Below are positions 4,428 to 6,346 of a stretch of 6,346 bases of DNA, one piece after another. How positions within the stretch are numbered: position 1 is the first letter of the stretch; each line of letters begins with the position of its first letter. Under the pieces are notes generated by a model. That model was not told the origin of the DNA. It did not search any database and saw only the letters and a program-made list of their open reading frames with translations. Source of the DNA: an uncultured Clostridia bacterium. Lineage in GTDB: Bacteria; Bacillota_A; Clostridia; Christensenellales; UBA3700. The DNA lies in assembly GCA_946545105.1 (NCBI GenBank), contig CAMNMY010000052.1, positions 1 through 6,346 of the forward strand, read 5' to 3'. The position numbers and the translations under genes were made by a program.

Positions 4428-5729
4428 TTAAACGTTTCTATTTGTTAATCTTGCAAACCATGGTGGTAATTTCTTACCTGTATTTGAATTTTGTTCTGGT
4501 TGGAAAGATTGTTGAGCTGGTTGAGCTTGTTGTCCAAAGATTGAATTATACATTCCTGGACGTGGTTGATAAGCTGGTTGTTGTGGAGCTTGTTGTTGTG
4601 GAGCTTGTTGATAAGTAGGTTGTTGTGGCATATATTGTGTGCTATCTGCAGCAACTTGTGGCTTTTGTACTGGTTGTGGTTGTTGAACCTCTTCGCCTAG
4701 TCCATAAATTTGCATAAACTTATCATTATCAACTGGATGGCCCATTCTGCCTTGTCCATAAACACCAGTTCTAATTCCACCCTTTGCTGTATTTTCTTCA
4801 AAACCTGTAGCAACAAGTAAAACTTGAACCTTATCACCAAATTCTTCATCAATGCCCATACCGAAGATAATGTTTGCATCTGGAGATACACATTGTCTTA
4901 CCATAGTAGCAGCTTGATTTGTTTCAAGAACACCGATGCTTGTACCACCAACAACTGATAGTAATACACCTGTTGCGCCTGAAATATTTGTATCTAATAG
5001 CATGCTCATAACTGCCTTTCTTACAGCTGTTTCAATCTTATTTGGACCTTCAGCTGTAGCAACTGCTAAGTGAGCAATGCCCTTGTCTTTCATAATTGTC
5101 TTAACGTCAGCAAAGTCAACATTAATCATTGATGGAACACCAATTAGATCTGCAATACCCTTAATTGAATCTCTCAATACAGAGTCAGCATGTCTAAATG
5201 CTTCAACCATAGAAGCTTTAGGTCCTAAAACCTTTAATAGGTTATCATTTGGAATTACGATTAATGTATCGCAATATTGCTTTAAGTTATTAATACCTTC
5301 TTCAGCATTTTTAGCTCTAACTGCGCCTTCAAAAGCAAATGGTCTTGTAACAACACCAACAGTTAAAATGCCCTTATCTCTTGCATATGATGCGATTTCT
5401 GGAGCAGCACCTGTTCCTGTTCCGCCGCCCATACCAGCAGTGATAAATAACATATCAACGCCATCAAGAGCTTTATCTAATTCATTTCTAGATTCATTGG
5501 CAGCTTGCTTACCAACGTCTGGTCTAGCACCTGCACCTAATCCCTTTGTAATAGAAGCACCAATTGTGATCTTCTTTTCTGCTTTAGACATCTCTAAAGC
5601 TTGTGCATCTGTATTTACAGCGATAAATTCAGCTGATTCTACACCAGATGCGATCATTGAGTTTACAGCGTTGCAGCCACCGCCGCCTACGCCCATTACT
5701 AAAATTTTTGCATTTCTTGTTCCTAACAT
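4428..5729 (-). CDS. ftsZ: Cell division GTPase FtsZ
   Basis: 433-residue tubulin-like GTPase that polymerises into the division ring. Landmarks from MLGTRNAKILVMG: the GVGGGGCNAVN nucleotide loop (13-23), NTDAQAL (39-45), the signature GGGTGTGAAP (101-110), TRPFAFEG (128-135), and the T7 synergy-loop motif NVDFADV (203-209). The globular core ends near residue 315. A Gln/Pro-rich linker (about 348-416) follows, with a twice-repeated QAPQQ unit, and then the conserved tail peptide, here KLPPWFARLTNRNV rather than the usual D-I-P-x-F-L-R type. The frame is open upstream to another ATG at 5783 inside ftsA. ATG 5729 is preferred because FtsZ normally begins just before this glycine loop and GGAGGG lies four bases upstream. 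The gene starts 19 bases after the ftsA stop and ends before a terminator. Confidence 0.97.
   Translation of the reverse strand: MLGTRNAKILVMGVGGGGCNAVNSMIASGVESAEFIAVNTDAQALEMSKAEKKITIGASITKGLGAGARPDVGKQAANESRNELDKALDGVDMLFITAGMGGGTGTGAAPEIASYARDKGILTVGVVTRPFAFEGAVRAKNAEEGINNLKQYCDTLIVIPNDNLLKVLGPKASMVEAFRHADSVLRDSIKGIADLIGVPSMINVDFADVKTIMKDKGIAHLAVATAEGPNKIETAVRKAVMSMLLDTNISGATGVLLSVVGGTSIGVLETNQAATMVRQCVSPDANIIFGMGIDEEFGDKVQVLLVATGFEENTAKGGIRTGVYGQGRMGHPVDNDKFMQIYGLGEEVQQPQPVQKPQVAADSTQYMPQQPTYQQAPQQQAPQQPAYQPRPGMYNSIFGQQAQPAQQSFQPEQNSNTGKKLPPWFARLTNRNV
4578..4607 (-). repeat. Tandem 15-bp repeat in the FtsZ linker
   Basis: TTGTTGTGGAGCTTG (plus-strand sense) occurs twice in direct tandem and encodes QAPQQ twice in the disordered FtsZ linker. 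Such in-frame units allow the linker to change length by slippage. Confidence 0.8.
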
Positions 5730-5733
5730 ATTA

Positions 5734-5739
5734 CCCTCC
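5734..5739 (-). promoter_or_regulatory. Ribosome binding site deciding the ftsZ start
   Basis: GGAGGG on the minus strand, in the short ftsA-ftsZ gap, four bases before ATG 5729-5727. It argues against the upstream ATG at 5783. Confidence 0.85.
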
Positions 5740-5748
5740 AAATAGTAT

Positions 5749-6346
5749 CTAGAATAGTTTTTTCCAAATACTTTGATTTTCATTTATATCACACGCTACA
5801 TCTAGTATTGAATACATCGATGCATAGTATGGTTTATCATAGTTGTTAATTCCAGGTGCTCTACCTCTAACTCTTCTTCCTAATTGTTTTTCAAGAGCTA
5901 TTAAAGAACCCTTTATTCCCACAATACCGCCACCAGTTATATAAATAATTGATGTATCTGGTATCATTTCTTTATCTTCTGCTATTACACTGTTTACAAA
6001 ATCAGATATTTCTTTTAATCTTGCTCTAACAGCGTTGTTTACATCTTTTGCTTTAAATGTCTTTACTTGATTTTCTGTAAAGACTGTATATAAAGCGCCA
6101 TCTAATGCTTCAAAATCTAAATTAATAGATTTTTCTATTGATAATGCTTCGTCAAAACTAACATTTAATTGTTGAGCTAGTTTTGCATATATACTTCCTT
6201 TTCCTAAAGGAGCAGAAGCCATTTTTACAATTCCATCACCCTTAATATATGAGATTGAAGTAGATCCAAATCCTATATCAAGGCTTAACGCACCATATTC
6301 TCTTGCTTGTTCATCTACGAATCTTGTAGCAACTGCCCAAGGAGAT
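5749..6346 (-). CDS. ftsA: FtsA-like actin-fold division protein, C-terminal part (5' end outside window)
   Basis: The frame enters from the window edge and ends at TAG 5751-5749. About 198 C-terminal residues are visible. They contain the second phosphate-binding motif of the actin/Hsp70 fold (LSLDIGFGSTSISYI, just upstream of a Met at 6222 that is internal rather than the start) and the adenosine-binding ITGGGIVGIKG segment. A G-R-R-V-R-x-R-A-P stretch follows, then the closing Y-A-S-M-Y-S-I-L-D-V-A helix typical of clostridial FtsA-type proteins. FtsA anchors FtsZ filaments to the membrane. The usual long C-terminal linker is missing, and the chain ends shortly after the fold in NQSIWKKLF, which could be a very short membrane-targeting amphipathic helix. 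Its position 19 bases upstream of ftsZ supports the assignment. The protein is divergent from model FtsA; another FtsA/MreB-family member is the alternative. Confidence 0.85.
   Translation of the reverse strand, partial: SPWAVATRFVDEQAREYGALSLDIGFGSTSISYIKGDGIVKMASAPLGKGSIYAKLAQQLNVSFDEALSIEKSINLDFEALDGALYTVFTENQVKTFKAKDVNNAVRARLKEISDFVNSVIAEDKEMIPDTSIIYITGGGIVGIKGSLIALEKQLGRRVRGRAPGINNYDKPYYASMYSILDVACDINENQSIWKKLF

Noticed and set aside
4560..4640. CRISPR-like or regulatory repeat array
   Set aside because: The repeats are in-frame codons for Gln/Pro/Ala in the FtsZ linker, with no spacers.
4445..4891. Alternative-frame minus-strand frames inside ftsZ
   Set aside because: They are shadows of the Gln/Pro-rich linker and core of ftsZ, without their own SD or recognisable domains.
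5077..5745. Plus-strand 222-codon frame
   Set aside because: It is an antisense shadow of ftsZ, with an Ala/Pro/Ser-rich composition and no SD.
464..5751. Recoded TGA (Mycoplasma-type or Gracilibacteria-type code), since no gene here ends in TGA
   Set aside because: No in-frame TGA is needed, the tryptophans use TGG, and seven stops are too few to show avoidance.
5730..5783. N-terminal extension of FtsZ starting at ATG 5783
   Set aside because: The extra 18 residues lie partly inside ftsA and are unlike FtsZ, and the strong SD is placed for ATG 5729.

Overview
The window is AT-rich (about one third G+C, judged by eye). Every gene lies on the minus strand and all translate with the standard code: tryptophans are TGG, and none of the seven stops seen is TGA. 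The divergent FtsA, FtsZ with a Gln/Pro-rich tail, strong Shine-Dalgarno sequences and a consensus sigma-A promoter fit a low-GC member of the Bacillota. An uncultured clostridium is most likely, because the FtsA C-terminus resembles that of clostridial FtsA-type proteins. The genus cannot be read from the sequence.

Layout, in the direction of transcription (right to left). The 3' part of an ftsA-like gene (6346-5749) is followed closely by ftsZ (5729-4428) and a clear rho-independent terminator (about 4390-4353). A sigma-A promoter (-35 at 4318-4313, -10 at 4295-4290, 17-bp spacer) then starts a second, tightly packed operon of at least six genes. These encode an SPFH/Band-7 protein with a C-terminal zinc ribbon (4242-3472), a 115-residue helical protein (3485-3138), a Snf7/CHMP4-like ESCRT-III-type protein (3125-2499), a Vps2/CHMP2-like ESCRT-III-type protein (2512-1925), a Vps4-like AAA+ ATPase with an N-terminal MIT domain (1915-464), and the N-terminal 152 residues of a BrxL/Lon-related protein (456-1, cut by the window edge). 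Genes overlap or are separated by 7-12 bases.

This second operon is the highlight. It looks like a compact bacterial ESCRT-III/Vps4 membrane-remodelling system next to the division genes ftsA-ftsZ. The proposed working model is inference. The SPFH-zinc ribbon protein would mark or organise a membrane site. Two or three MGLF-type ESCRT-III-like proteins would polymerise there. The MIT-AAA+ ATPase would bind C-terminal MIM1-like helices on the CHMP2-like subunit and remodel or disassemble the polymer. The Bacillus ydjFGHI operon, which pairs the ESCRT-III-superfamily protein PspA with the SPFH-zinc ribbon protein YdjI, is a parallel. Here, however, the ESCRT-III-like proteins resemble CHMP proteins more than PspA and come with a dedicated Vps4-type ATPase. 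Whether the system acts in division, envelope stress or defence cannot be decided from the sequence; the ftsZ neighbourhood suggests division or envelope, and the BrxL-like gene leaves defence open.
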